From an uncultured Phocaeicola sp. (GTDB lineage Bacteria > Bacteroidota > Bacteroidia > Bacteroidales > Bacteroidaceae): a stretch of DNA of 61,442 bases. The position numbers and the translations under genes are program-made. The DNA lies in NCBI GenBank assembly GCA_948566455.1, contig CAOYQO010000020.1:1-61442 (forward strand), given 5' to 3'. Position 1 is the first letter of the stretch. Every line of letters starts with the position of its first letter. Positions 46,329 through 54,424 of this stretch are shown here, in pieces. The notes beneath the pieces were generated by a model that was not told the origin of the DNA, made no database searches, and saw only the letters and a list, made by a program, of their open reading frames with translations.

Positions 46329-46367
46329 ACATGAAGCCTCGTTTTTTGCTAAAACAAGACTTCATGT
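46329..46367. terminator. Bidirectional terminator between mobV and the RiPP operon
   Basis: ACATGAAG with CTTCATGT and, inside, CGTTTT with AAAAC form an imperfect hairpin between the converging relaxase and pseudo-radical-SAM genes. Confidence 0.7.
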
Positions 46368-46382
46368 ATAACAAAGTGAAGT

Positions 46383-47525
46383 CTAAACCCTACAAGGACA
46401 TTTGTATATTTTTAGTTGCTCATAAATTGAAATGGAAGGGCATAGAACCTGAAGTGCACAATCCTTACATTCCAATTTCTTATTTCTTGTGAAATACCAA
46501 TAGCAGTCTTGTGAACCAACCCATTTATTAATAATACAAGCAAGGTCTCGATTTTGTAAAGACTCAATTTGCTGATTTACACAGTAGACCATACCATCAT
46601 AATTGATTGTTATATTGCCAAAGTATGATGTATTTATGTAATCTTTCAAATAACAGTCTTTTAGATTTTGATTGATTTTAAGAACCTCGTCTTTGGTTAT
46701 AACCATTTGTGGCTGTAGGGTAATATTCTTTTCATCCAAGAATATAGGACATAATACTATATTTTCTTTTGCACCCGTAAGCTTGTCTAAATCAGAATTA
46801 TTTGTTACAATATATTTTAGGATTAACCTTTCTTCTCTTAGGTTTATAATATCTAAGGGGGTAGCTGAATCGATAAGCAATTCTACCATTATTGTTCTAT
46901 ACTTGCGTAACATATCTTGTATATGTTGAATAGGATAAGCCAAGTAATGGACTCTAAAAACAACAAGTATGTTTCTTGTTTGGGCAAGATTTAAAATTCT
47001 TTCCAACTTATCGCATGAAATTTCTCCAGACAAGACAATTCTTTCCAGGTCAAAAGAAATAAGTTGCAGTAATATTGTGTCTATGTCAATCTCTGTATGA
47101 TTAACATTTGGATACTCTAATTGCTTGTAAGCAAATGAATTGAGATTTATAGACAATGTATTATTAAGTAAAAAAGTGATAGATTTCAACATCATATTTG
47201 TATATGATGCCAAGTTGTGCCCTAAAGCTTTGTTTTCTTTATTTAAGGAGGTCATTATTTGTAATCCTCGTTTTGGGAAATAAGGCATTGACTTGTTTGG
47301 TTGTATGAAATATCCGAATCCCTTGTAGGCGATTTTTTGCAAAATAGACTTGTTGTCATCGCAATCATCTATATAACCGAACTGGTTTAATGTATTGACG
47401 GCTTTATATGGAACGGCTATATTCCTCATATATATGCTACTAAACTTTATTGTATCATATATGAGCAATTCTTTTGATGTTGCCTTGATATAGCAATGTG
47501 GAAAAATTATGTACAGTCTGTTCAT
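46383..47525 (-). CDS. Pseudo-radical-SAM protein of a GG-Bacteroidales RiPP system
   Basis: 380 aa. It has a TIM-barrel-like rhythm (ERIVLSGEISCDKLERILNL; TIMVELLIDSATPLDIINL) but no CxxxCxxC, so it cannot bind the SAM cluster. The C-terminus keeps a SPASM-like Cys set (YCVNQQ, LECKDCALQVLC, YKCPCRV). This matches the partner protein (TIGR04150-like, from memory) that accompanies the rSAM maturase in these Bacteroidales peptide clusters, probably as substrate-binding or scaffold. It overlaps the maturase stop by four bases. Confidence 0.8.
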   Translation of the reverse strand: MNRLYIIFPHCYIKATSKELLIYDTIKFSSIYMRNIAVPYKAVNTLNQFGYIDDCDDNKSILQKIAYKGFGYFIQPNKSMPYFPKRGLQIMTSLNKENKALGHNLASYTNMMLKSITFLLNNTLSINLNSFAYKQLEYPNVNHTEIDIDTILLQLISFDLERIVLSGEISCDKLERILNLAQTRNILVVFRVHYLAYPIQHIQDMLRKYRTIMVELLIDSATPLDIINLREERLILKYIVTNNSDLDKLTGAKENIVLCPIFLDEKNITLQPQMVITKDEVLKINQNLKDCYLKDYINTSYFGNITINYDGMVYCVNQQIESLQNRDLACIINKWVGSQDCYWYFTRNKKLECKDCALQVLCPSISIYEQLKIYKCPCRV

Positions 47526-48937
47526 TTTATTATAATGTTTTCTTCAAGCACTTCTATTATGTCAGGATGGGATTCTATGTATGATACAGTATCTGACAAT
47601 AGTTTTGCGAATTTACTTTTTGAAGTAAACTCTTCACATTTACCATTGCTGTAACAAAAAGAACATTTAGTGCAACAAAATTGCATGTAGCATTTCTTGC
47701 ATAAAGATGAAACTTCTGCGATTCTTTTCATAAATCCATTTGCTACCTCATTGCAATCAATATGAACACAGCCACTATTGTCAATATATCCTAACGGTGA
47801 ATCCCTATTGACTTTTTCACATGGATGTATTTTCCCATTATAGCTTACGAAAAGTCGTTTTGAAAATGGAATACATGTACCAGTTGGCAAGGTACTATTC
47901 TCAATACTTTCATCTACGAGTAGCTCACTCTCTTTGCTAACTGAATTATTCAACAACCTTGTAGTAAAAACCAAAATTCGATTAAAGAGTGGATTTTGAG
48001 TGATTAAACTTGGAACCAACTCTATATCCTCTGGAATTTCAAATGTTTTAAGCATAGATAGAATTCTGTTTCCATCTTTTGCATCCTCGGTAGGAACATG
48101 AAGTGGGCTAAAATTCGGCGTTGTGTTAAATTGCATCTTAAACCAATCAACAATTTCCCTTACATCACTTTTATTTGTGAAAACCGCATTATAGCGAAAT
48201 GTTGCGAACCATTCTGAATATAAATTCTCAACACACTTCAAGTTCTTCATTACGATGTCAAACGAAGGATTCCCATTAGGAGTTATTCTATAAGAGTCGT
48301 TTTCCGTGTTGCCATCAAGACTAATTAGCATTTTGAATTTGTGACGTGACAAAAAATCTGCATATTTTGATAGAAGCATTGCATTTGTTGTCATTGTAAA
48401 AAACAATGAACGGTTGCGAAATTCTATACGTTCTGCATATTCTACAATTTGGCGCACTACAGCGAAATTCATCAATGGCTCACCTCCATAGAAACTAATG
48501 GCAAAAGGTTCTTTAGGTGCATTTGATAGAGGTTCTTTCTGAAAAAGAATTGCCAAATAATCAATTATGCCTTTGGCTGTTTCAAATTTCAGATTCCCCA
48601 ACATACCTCTTCGGCTATCAAATGTATCATATCCTTCGCTATAGCAACAATATTCGCATCTAAGATTACAGAGTGTTGTTGTCTCAAATATGATTTGTGA
48701 TAGTTTTACCAATACTCCTTGTATAGTATTCCCTGTTATATAACTATCAAATGATGAAGTATATTTGTCAAGATATCCATATTGCTTTAACTGACGAAAG
48801 GTTTCGTCTCCTTCATTTCTGTCGTTTGAAATTATATCGTACATATTCTTTGATAATGGCAATATTGCCTTTTTCAAAGGACTATACAAATAATAATTTT
48901 CGTTTTGAGTTTGAAATACTATAGCTTCCATATGCAT
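47522..48937 (-). CDS. Radical SAM/SPASM peptide maturase
   Basis: 471 aa. The radical-SAM motif is TTTLCNLRCEYCCYS (C90, C94, C97), followed by YGGEPLMNF (SAM-contacting GGE). The C-terminal SPASM domain has many cysteines (PTGTCIPF, IHPCEKVNRD, LCKKCYMQFCCTKCSFC). Such enzymes crosslink or otherwise modify ribosomally made peptides. The partner gene and precursor next to it point to the GG-Bacteroidales family (TIGR04148-like, from memory). All cluster-binding residues are present. The gene begins 55 bases after the precursor gene. Confidence 0.9.
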   Translation of the reverse strand: MHMEAIVFQTQNENYYLYSPLKKAILPLSKNMYDIISNDRNEGDETFRQLKQYGYLDKYTSSFDSYITGNTIQGVLVKLSQIIFETTTLCNLRCEYCCYSEGYDTFDSRRGMLGNLKFETAKGIIDYLAILFQKEPLSNAPKEPFAISFYGGEPLMNFAVVRQIVEYAERIEFRNRSLFFTMTTNAMLLSKYADFLSRHKFKMLISLDGNTENDSYRITPNGNPSFDIVMKNLKCVENLYSEWFATFRYNAVFTNKSDVREIVDWFKMQFNTTPNFSPLHVPTEDAKDGNRILSMLKTFEIPEDIELVPSLITQNPLFNRILVFTTRLLNNSVSKESELLVDESIENSTLPTGTCIPFSKRLFVSYNGKIHPCEKVNRDSPLGYIDNSGCVHIDCNEVANGFMKRIAEVSSLCKKCYMQFCCTKCSFCYSNGKCEEFTSKSKFAKLLSDTVSYIESHPDIIEVLEENIIIK

Positions 48938-48991
48938 AAAATAAGGAAAGCCAAAGTGTTAAACAATGGCTCTCCCTTAATTAGTGATTCT

Positions 48992-49183
48992 TTAATCAAT
49001 GTTCCAACTTCCAGCAGAGGCAACATCGTCACACATTGTAACTTCGCCTTCTCTGATGAAACACTCACAAGGACAATAACAGTTGCTAATGCGAACAATA
49101 TGTCCTTTTTGTCCAACAACTCTTAATCTATTTTTGAGTTGTTTGTTCTGCTCTTCTATAACAGACAGTTTTAAAACTCCCAT
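48992..49183 (-). CDS. RiPP precursor peptide (rSAM-modified)
   Basis: 63 aa from MGVLKLSVIEEQ; the frame is open from 49222 but the longer start would overlap the upstream gene's end. A helical leader (KLSVIEEQNKQLKNRLRVVG) is followed by a Cys-rich core NCYCPCECFIREGEVTMCDD and the tail VASAGSWNID. Leader pattern and neighbours agree with TIGR04149-like precursors (from memory). The usual Gly-Gly cleavage pair is degenerate here (VVGQKG), so the processing site is uncertain. Cysteines C34-type cluster (CYCPCEC) is the likely target of the maturase. Confidence 0.75.
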   Translation of the reverse strand: MGVLKLSVIEEQNKQLKNRLRVVGQKGHIVRISNCYCPCECFIREGEVTMCDDVASAGSWNID

Positions 49184-49218
49184 AAATATTTCTTTTAACC
49201 CCTTTTGTTGTGTACAAG

Positions 49219-51006
49219 TCAATCGCAGGGGTGTTGCGTTTCGACTTGCTTGTGTATTGCTGTTAAATATTCATCCATAGGAATGTATATATCCGTGTTG
49301 GTATAAAGTGCATCAGTAAAAGTCTTTGGAAAGGCTGTATAACCGATTAATGCCCCTCGGAGCATATATCCATACTCTTTACTATCAATGCCTCTATTTT
49401 GGGCATATCGGTCAATTTGGTCAAAACCAAAAGGTTTGATAAAGAAAGCCATCAAGGATTTCAATACAACCAAGTTGGCGGGAATGCTAAATGATGAGCA
49501 TTGGTTGTGCTTGTATGACCAAAATTCCCGAAGAGTGCTAAGTATTTGCTTACCTTTTTCTGTGTTAGAGCATTCTAAGCACTTATATTTGTTGGCTGAT
49601 TCAACAATAAGGTTCAATACAACTTCGTCAGACAAGCCTCTTTGTTTGCACATAAGAGCTTCATTCATTATGACATCAAGAAATACTTTTTCTTCGTCAG
49701 AATTCAGTACTTCAATGCTTATAGTTAAGTTCTTTAGCGAGAAACAAGAGTAATCAATGTTTCCGTTTGCCTCACCAGATACTTTTGCTTTGCCGATAAG
49801 ATCATTCATAATATCACTAACACGGACAAACAAAGCTCCTAAAGTCGTATCATACATAGATGAACCAGATTCTATGTTCGTTATCTGTTGTTTTATATCT
49901 GCGATCTGCTGCTTTATGGACTTAAATTCGTAATTTTCATCTTCGTATTTTTTGATTTCTTGTTTGAGATACTTCTTACGCTCATATTCCCAAGTTCCCT
50001 TTTTGAAATATTCACGTTTTTTCCCATTTTTGATACCATTATCACGTTCTTTCTTTTTTATAGAATTAAGTTCTTCTATCCAATCAGAAATACCATCGTG
50101 ACATTCCATGCTGTAAAGTTTGCTTTCTAGCGCATCCTTTTGTGTTATTAAGAAATCTCTTTTGTCTGTACTATTTGCTTGTTTATTCTGAGATATTTCT
50201 TCAGCACGAGCCTTTGCCAATTTGACAATTTCAGAGAAATGTTGCATAAGAATATCAAACAAGTTTGTCCTTGTCTTAACAGTACCATTATATATCCCTT
50301 TAGCTGTTTGGATTAGAGAAATATATTTACTCTCATTTGAAACAGCGATTTCAGAAACCATAACTTGTGTATTTAATCCAGCAAATGAATTTTTCAAATC
50401 ACGCAATATACACATTAGTTTTTGTTCTTGGGGATTTTTTGCAAACGCCATTGCACGAGTAAAGGCAACAATCATCCCCTTTAATCTGTCATAAATACAG
50501 TCTTGTGCAACATATTCTTGAAGTTGAAAAGATATGGCATTTGCTATTTTTCCTGTGGATATAGGCAACGCATTGCTCGTCTTTACGATAAATTCAGACT
50601 TGTACTTTTCAATACATTTTACTTCAAACAATATTTGCGATTCTGCAACAAGAGATTCCAGTAAATCTCTTGAAGAGAACAGAAAAGCAATAGCTCCCTT
50701 TTTGTAGTAGATTGTCTTATTGTATGTAAATAGAGTTTTACTATTTTTGACAGGAGCTATATTTGATTTGTCTAGAATTTCATCATTGACTTTCAAGACA
50801 TAATCACCATTAATTTCCTTTGTTGACAAAATTAGATAATTAGCCCTTTCATTTGTTCCATCTAAATAACGGCTCAAATTATTTCCATATCCTCTGACTT
50901 GGTAGAAAGAGAATGGTGATATACTTTCTGAAACGAAAGATTCCAGTAAGTTCCATGAGTTTGTACTTATATAATAAAACATAGGTCTAATTATTTTCAA
51001 TTTCAA
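49219..51006 (-). CDS. Large coiled-coil protein linked to an SF1 helicase
   Basis: 595 aa, not recognised. The N-terminal third is beta-rich (YYISTNSWNLLESFVSESIS; FTYNKTIYYKKGAIAFLFSS). Residues about 275-380 are a strongly charged coiled coil (KRDFLITQKDALESKLYSM; EYERKKYLKQEIKKYEDENY). The rest is helical. No nuclease or nucleotide motif is evident; the N-terminal part may be DUF2357-like, which is weak. It overlaps the helicase gene by 20 bases, so the two proteins are probably made together and act as a pair. Confidence 0.65.
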   Translation of the reverse strand: MKLKIIRPMFYYISTNSWNLLESFVSESISPFSFYQVRGYGNNLSRYLDGTNERANYLILSTKEINGDYVLKVNDEILDKSNIAPVKNSKTLFTYNKTIYYKKGAIAFLFSSRDLLESLVAESQILFEVKCIEKYKSEFIVKTSNALPISTGKIANAISFQLQEYVAQDCIYDRLKGMIVAFTRAMAFAKNPQEQKLMCILRDLKNSFAGLNTQVMVSEIAVSNESKYISLIQTAKGIYNGTVKTRTNLFDILMQHFSEIVKLAKARAEEISQNKQANSTDKRDFLITQKDALESKLYSMECHDGISDWIEELNSIKKKERDNGIKNGKKREYFKKGTWEYERKKYLKQEIKKYEDENYEFKSIKQQIADIKQQITNIESGSSMYDTTLGALFVRVSDIMNDLIGKAKVSGEANGNIDYSCFSLKNLTISIEVLNSDEEKVFLDVIMNEALMCKQRGLSDEVVLNLIVESANKYKCLECSNTEKGKQILSTLREFWSYKHNQCSSFSIPANLVVLKSLMAFFIKPFGFDQIDRYAQNRGIDSKEYGYMLRGALIGYTAFPKTFTDALYTNTDIYIPMDEYLTAIHKQVETQHPCD

Positions 51007-52288
51007 CTATATTTTCCTTTGAAACATCTTTCAAAAAGGATGTTCGCTTTCCTGTGTAGGAGATATACAAATTGCGTGAAGAACGAGTGCATGCCACATA
51101 AAAAGCATTTCTTTTACAAGTGTTCGCCTCATTAGCAAAAGGCACAAAGACATTATCAAATTCAGACCCTTTTGCTGCATAGTATGTCAGGATGCATGGT
51201 AGGTCATTGTTTGAAAAGTCCAATGTGTTGACAGTTCTAAACGGAACTACATTTCCTGTTCGATAATGCACTTGTGTATTTACTCCTCTTTGATTCAGAA
51301 AATCATTTACTTCACGTACATCACTCTCGTCAGGAACAAGAATCGCGACATCATCTAAATCTTCCATTTTTATTCGATTTAATATGCCTTCCAATTCTTT
51401 CTCTCTAGATGAGTATTTCGTGACAATCGGTTTGGGATAATTAGGATAGTCGCTATTGCCACCATCTTTCATGTTATTTGTCAACAAGTCCACCTTGACA
51501 TCTTGAATCTGCTGAGCAACTTTAGCAATTGTCTTTGGTAGACGATAATTGTAATCCAAAGAGAGACGTTTGTAGACTAAAGTGTTAGCAATCTCATCTA
51601 TTGAACTTCCTTTAAAATTCATTTGTTGCACAGAATCTCCAAATAAAGAAAGACTCTTCCCCTTATGAGGTATTATCCTTCCTTGATAGTCTGAGATGTT
51701 AAAATCTTGAGCCTCATCTATAATAAGATAATCAATTTTTTCTTCTGATTGCTTATAAATTGTTCCACTTGGAATCAACTCGAACTTATTAGTATTAGTC
51801 ACACTAAACCCTGATAGGTATGGAACTTCTTTAAACCAACTAACCCTGCGTCCAAAGGCTGAGTAAAATTTGTAATCCACCCAATCTGCAAAATCTATTC
51901 CATAAGCCGTTTTGTCCTTTTCGGTACGTTCAAACTTTCTAACATTTAAATCATTTACCAGATAGAGGGTATTCCTATTGCCTTTTTCCCAAAACACATC
52001 TCCTGTTAGGTCAAAGCCACGATGAGTCCAAGCCCATTCGTATGCAATGCGCTCTTTGTCTAAACCGAGAGCCTGCATTCCATAAGCTATCATTCTTTTC
52101 AAAGCCACAGTAAAAATAACTATGGCGTAACTTCCTTTGTTCTTTGCCTGTAGTGCACGATGGATAGCAAGGTTAGTTTTTCCACTACCTGCAGCACCTT
52201 GTACAATGATATCTTCGTCTATACTTTGAACTATGATTTTTCTTTGAGAATCATCTAAGTTTGATATAAACCACTTTTCTAATCTCAT
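50987..52288 (-). CDS. UvrD-like SF1 helicase/ATPase
   Basis: 433 aa from MRLEKWFISNLDD. Walker A is IVQGAAGSGKTNLAIHRAL (GAAGSGKT, 31-38), DEAQ box YLIIDEAQDF (188-197), motif III SLSLFGDSVQQM, motif V/VI TYYAAKGSEFDNVFVPFAN and FYVACTRSSRNLYISY. This is a minimal SF1A core, like helicases found in two-gene defence pairs. The frame runs upstream to 52534 without a stop, but that part belongs to a different-looking leader module. It heads the five-gene operon that includes the RiPP genes. Confidence 0.8.
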   Translation of the reverse strand: MRLEKWFISNLDDSQRKIIVQSIDEDIIVQGAAGSGKTNLAIHRALQAKNKGSYAIVIFTVALKRMIAYGMQALGLDKERIAYEWAWTHRGFDLTGDVFWEKGNRNTLYLVNDLNVRKFERTEKDKTAYGIDFADWVDYKFYSAFGRRVSWFKEVPYLSGFSVTNTNKFELIPSGTIYKQSEEKIDYLIIDEAQDFNISDYQGRIIPHKGKSLSLFGDSVQQMNFKGSSIDEIANTLVYKRLSLDYNYRLPKTIAKVAQQIQDVKVDLLTNNMKDGGNSDYPNYPKPIVTKYSSREKELEGILNRIKMEDLDDVAILVPDESDVREVNDFLNQRGVNTQVHYRTGNVVPFRTVNTLDFSNNDLPCILTYYAAKGSEFDNVFVPFANEANTCKRNAFYVACTRSSRNLYISYTGKRTSFLKDVSKENIVEIENN

Positions 52289-52355
52289 GCCATTTCCATT
52301 AGAACAGCAGCTCCACTCTGTGTTGTTTGACTGATTAATGTTTTGAATACATACG

Positions 52356-52392
52356 AAAAAGCGCGGAGCCTGTTCTGTCACTCGTTCCACGC
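52356..52392 (-). promoter_or_regulatory. Terminator-like hairpin in the helicase leader
   Basis: On the minus strand GCGTGGA pairs with TCCGCGC and is followed by TTTTTC. GAGCCT just upstream can instead pair with AGGCTC, which overlaps the second arm, so two folds compete. This is an attenuator-like arrangement 68 bases before the helicase start. Confidence 0.45.
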
Positions 52393-52530
52393 TATAAAGG
52401 CTCTCGCATTGCCCGACAAGTCGAAACGAGCAACGCCGAAAGCCCCACGCCAGTGTAAGTATATAGAAAGCACTCTTGACAACGAACAATAGAATCGTCC
52501 GAAGCCAATAAGGGCTGTATATAATACACC

Positions 52531-52656
52531 TCATGAGGCGTTCTTTGTTGCTTTGTTCTTGACTTGTCGTTGAATTTGCGAGATTCTTATAGCGTCAAAA
52601 CCAAAGCGTACAAAAACGCCTTTTACCATATGTATGTCTGCCCAACCTCTGCCCAT
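52531..52656 (-). CDS. 41-aa leader ORF upstream of the helicase gene
   Basis: Minus-strand ATG at 52656 reading MGRGWADIHMVKGVFVRFGF to a TGA at 52533-52531 that overlaps the next in-frame ATG (ATGA). I recall near-identical short frames in front of accessory genes of Bacteroides mobile elements, so a conserved leader module is likely, coding or RNA. Confidence 0.4.
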   Translation of the reverse strand: MGRGWADIHMVKGVFVRFGFDAIRISQIQRQVKNKATKNAS

Positions 52657-52817
52657 CGGGGCTTCCGGTATGGGTATAGACGTTATAAAGATAACACTTT
52701 TACTTTGAAAACCACTTTGTTTGGTTGGTAAAGTATGATTTTAAGGTCTGATTTAACATTATTAAATACAAATATGTCAAAGAAATCCACTTCCTCGTGA
52801 TTTTTCTTGCTAAAAAG

Positions 52818-52848
52818 TTTGTATTATCAATGATTATTCGTATCTTTG
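52818..52848 (+). promoter_or_regulatory. Consensus promoter of the Abi RNA/gene
   Basis: TTTG at 52818-52821, a 19-base spacer, TATCTTTG at 52841-52848. This is a near-ideal Bacteroides promoter and predicts a start at about 52855. Confidence 0.8.
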
Positions 52849-52850
52849 CA

Positions 52851-52906
52851 GCGTCAGTCCTCGCCAAGCCTCTTAACAATGCTCAAATCGTGCGAGGCGT
52901 TTTTTG
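52851..52906 (+). ncRNA. Short terminated RNA in front of the Abi_2 gene (abiF-RNA-like)
   Basis: CCTCGC (52859-52864) pairs with GCGAGG (52892-52897) and a six-T run follows (52900-52905), so transcription from the promoter at 52841 would largely stop after about 55 bases, before the Abi start codon. GCCTC inside the loop can compete for GAGGC. A small terminated RNA ahead of Abi_2 genes is the arrangement described for abiF RNAs. Confidence 0.6.
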
Positions 52907-52923
52907 TTTATACACATTTGAAT

Positions 52924-53826
52924 ATGGCGAGTCTTATTCCCTTTACAAAACGGTTTGAATCTTCAGAAAATCTCGTTGATTTGCTTGAATCTCGAGGTTT
53001 ACAAATTTGTGATAGAAACAAAGCCATACAATACCTTGACAATATTGGTTATTACAGATTGTCTGCTTATATGTACCCTTTGTTGAAGATGCCCAAAACT
53101 GCACATTTGTATAAGGAAGGTTCAACATTCAAAAAGGTGATGATGCTTTATCGCTTTGACAAGAAACTGAGACTGCTCATGTTCAATGAAATAGAAAAGA
53201 TTGAAATTGCTATCAGACGTGCGGTGATGCAAATAACAGCAGATATGACTGGCAATCCTTTCTGGCTTACTGACTCTTCTTATTTCTTGGATAGTTCAAA
53301 GTTTAATGAAACAATGCGAGCTATATCCAAGGAATATAGCAAATCCAAGGAGGAGTTCATTCTCCATTTCAAACGAACCTACTCAGAACCTTACCCACCA
53401 TCGTGGATTTTAGGAGAACTGCTTACTATTGGAAACGTCAATGCCATTTATCGCAACATTAAACAAAATCGCATACGCAAGCGTATTGCCAAACGTTTTG
53501 GGTTGCCTATCAATGTGTTTGAGTCATGGCTCACGGTTATTGCTGTTACTCGAAATGCCTGTGGTCATCATTCAAGAGTATGGAACAAGCAGAATGCTAT
53601 TCAGCCAGCAATTCCCAATAGTCCCGCAGGAAAATGGATAACACAGCCAACAGATTCCATGCGTGCTTACTTTGATCTTTGCATCATCAAGTACTTTCTT
53701 AATGTTATATCCCCCAATAATGATATGCAATCCAAACTAACATGGTTGTTCATTCGGTTTCCTGAAATTGACTTAAAAGCTCTCGGCTTTCCGCAGGGAT
53801 GGGAAACGGAGCCATTATGGAGGTAA
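52924..53826 (+). CDS. Abi_2 (AbiD/AbiF-like) abortive-infection protein
   Basis: 300 aa from MASLIPFTKRFES; the frame is open from 52846 through the RNA. Family blocks: LGYYRLSAY-like IGYYRLSAYMYPLL, then FKKVMMLYRFDKKLRLLMF, IEKIEIAIRRAVMQ, WILGELLTIGNVNAIYRNI, and the HEPN RNase motif TRNACGHHSRVWN with R210 and H215/H216. Abi_2 proteins are phage-triggered RNases that stop growth, and are related to the ancestry proposed for Cas13. The terminated RNA upstream would be the antitoxin-like partner. It is divergent from the helicase/RiPP operon. Confidence 0.88.
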   Translation: MASLIPFTKRFESSENLVDLLESRGLQICDRNKAIQYLDNIGYYRLSAYMYPLLKMPKTAHLYKEGSTFKKVMMLYRFDKKLRLLMFNEIEKIEIAIRRAVMQITADMTGNPFWLTDSSYFLDSSKFNETMRAISKEYSKSKEEFILHFKRTYSEPYPPSWILGELLTIGNVNAIYRNIKQNRIRKRIAKRFGLPINVFESWLTVIAVTRNACGHHSRVWNKQNAIQPAIPNSPAGKWITQPTDSMRAYFDLCIIKYFLNVISPNNDMQSKLTWLFIRFPEIDLKALGFPQGWETEPLWR

Positions 53827-53897
53827 TAACATGTGGAATGGCTACTGATCATTCACTCCCTTACATGGTCTTCTTTGTTTCAGTTTTATCATATTAT

Positions 53898-53918
53898 GGA
53901 GTCGGTTCAAACGACTCC
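53898..53918 (+). other. Hairpin after the Abi gene
   Basis: GGAGTCG and CGACTCC pair over a 7-base loop. No T-run follows, so termination there is doubtful. The remaining bases to 54,071 form the right end of the nested element and are A+T-rich. Confidence 0.45.
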
Positions 53919-54071
53919 AACCAATCCATATCTATGTAATTTTGATGTAACTGAAAGTTAAATACGTTAAATTTTAGCCATTTCGTATCTATATAGAATC
54001 TACGCAGTCACTTTTCTACCGTTTAGAGCGTATAATACTGATAATCAACTAATAATAGATACGGGGAATAA

Positions 54072-54338
54072 ATTTCCTTTGAATTGTTCTAACTCACACA
54101 GCTCTTTTATTATTTTGAATTGTTGTTCTGGAGTAAATTTATCCAAATTCTTTTTTAATGCGGTTCGCTTATTTGGAACTGTCCCATCAGCAGGAAAAGG
54201 CAAAGACGTATATGGAATATTGATATTAAAATCAATAGCGTATGCAGAACATAGTTTTACAATTTGAGAACTTGTCAAACCACTATCAGTATCTCCTAAT
54301 ATGTCAGCTGCATTTTGAATAAATATATTCTGTATCAT
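54072..54338 (-). pseudogene. 5' half of the ICE gene split by the nested element
   Basis: About 89 codons from MIQNIFIQNAADIL (54338; MPKITY could extend it to 54356), with LTSSQIVKLCSAYAIDFNIN and FTPEQQFKIIKELCELEQF. After N95 the frame enters element DNA and stops at 54045. The region resembles the N-terminal module of small accessory or Abi-type proteins in these elements. Its 3' half is 36863-37331. The junction codon AAT is in the same phase in both halves. Confidence 0.75.
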
Positions 54339-54424
54339 ATAAGTAATTTTTGGCAAAGTTAATCACAAAAAAGCACCCAACAATATTTTATTAGATGCTT
54401 TTTAACATTTTCATTCAGAAATAA

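Larger units (their letters stand above)
37332..54071. mobile_element. Nested integrative mobilisable element (MobV type), about 16.7 kb
   Basis: Ends are fixed by the split gene and a 4-base direct repeat ATTT at 37328-37331 and 54072-54075. It contains a regulator with four helix-turn-helix repeats, tyrosine integrase, excisionase-like protein, DUF3987 and DUF6371 proteins, oriT-like repeats, MobV relaxase and cargo. No mating-pore genes of its own are present, so it would rely on the host ICE or another element for transfer. Confidence 0.85.

Noticed and set aside
49083..49280. 65-codon plus-strand frame
   Set aside because: Antisense to the RiPP precursor, whose leader/core pattern and operon context are far more convincing.
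52289..52534. N-terminal 82 codons of the helicase frame as part of the protein
   Set aside because: Composition changes abruptly at MRLEKWF, where helicase motifs begin, and the upstream part looks like a leader module; kept as a finding, not as coding for the helicase.
52846..52923. N-terminal extension of the Abi frame
   Set aside because: It coincides with the predicted RNA hairpin and terminator; MASLIPF at 52924 matches the usual family start.
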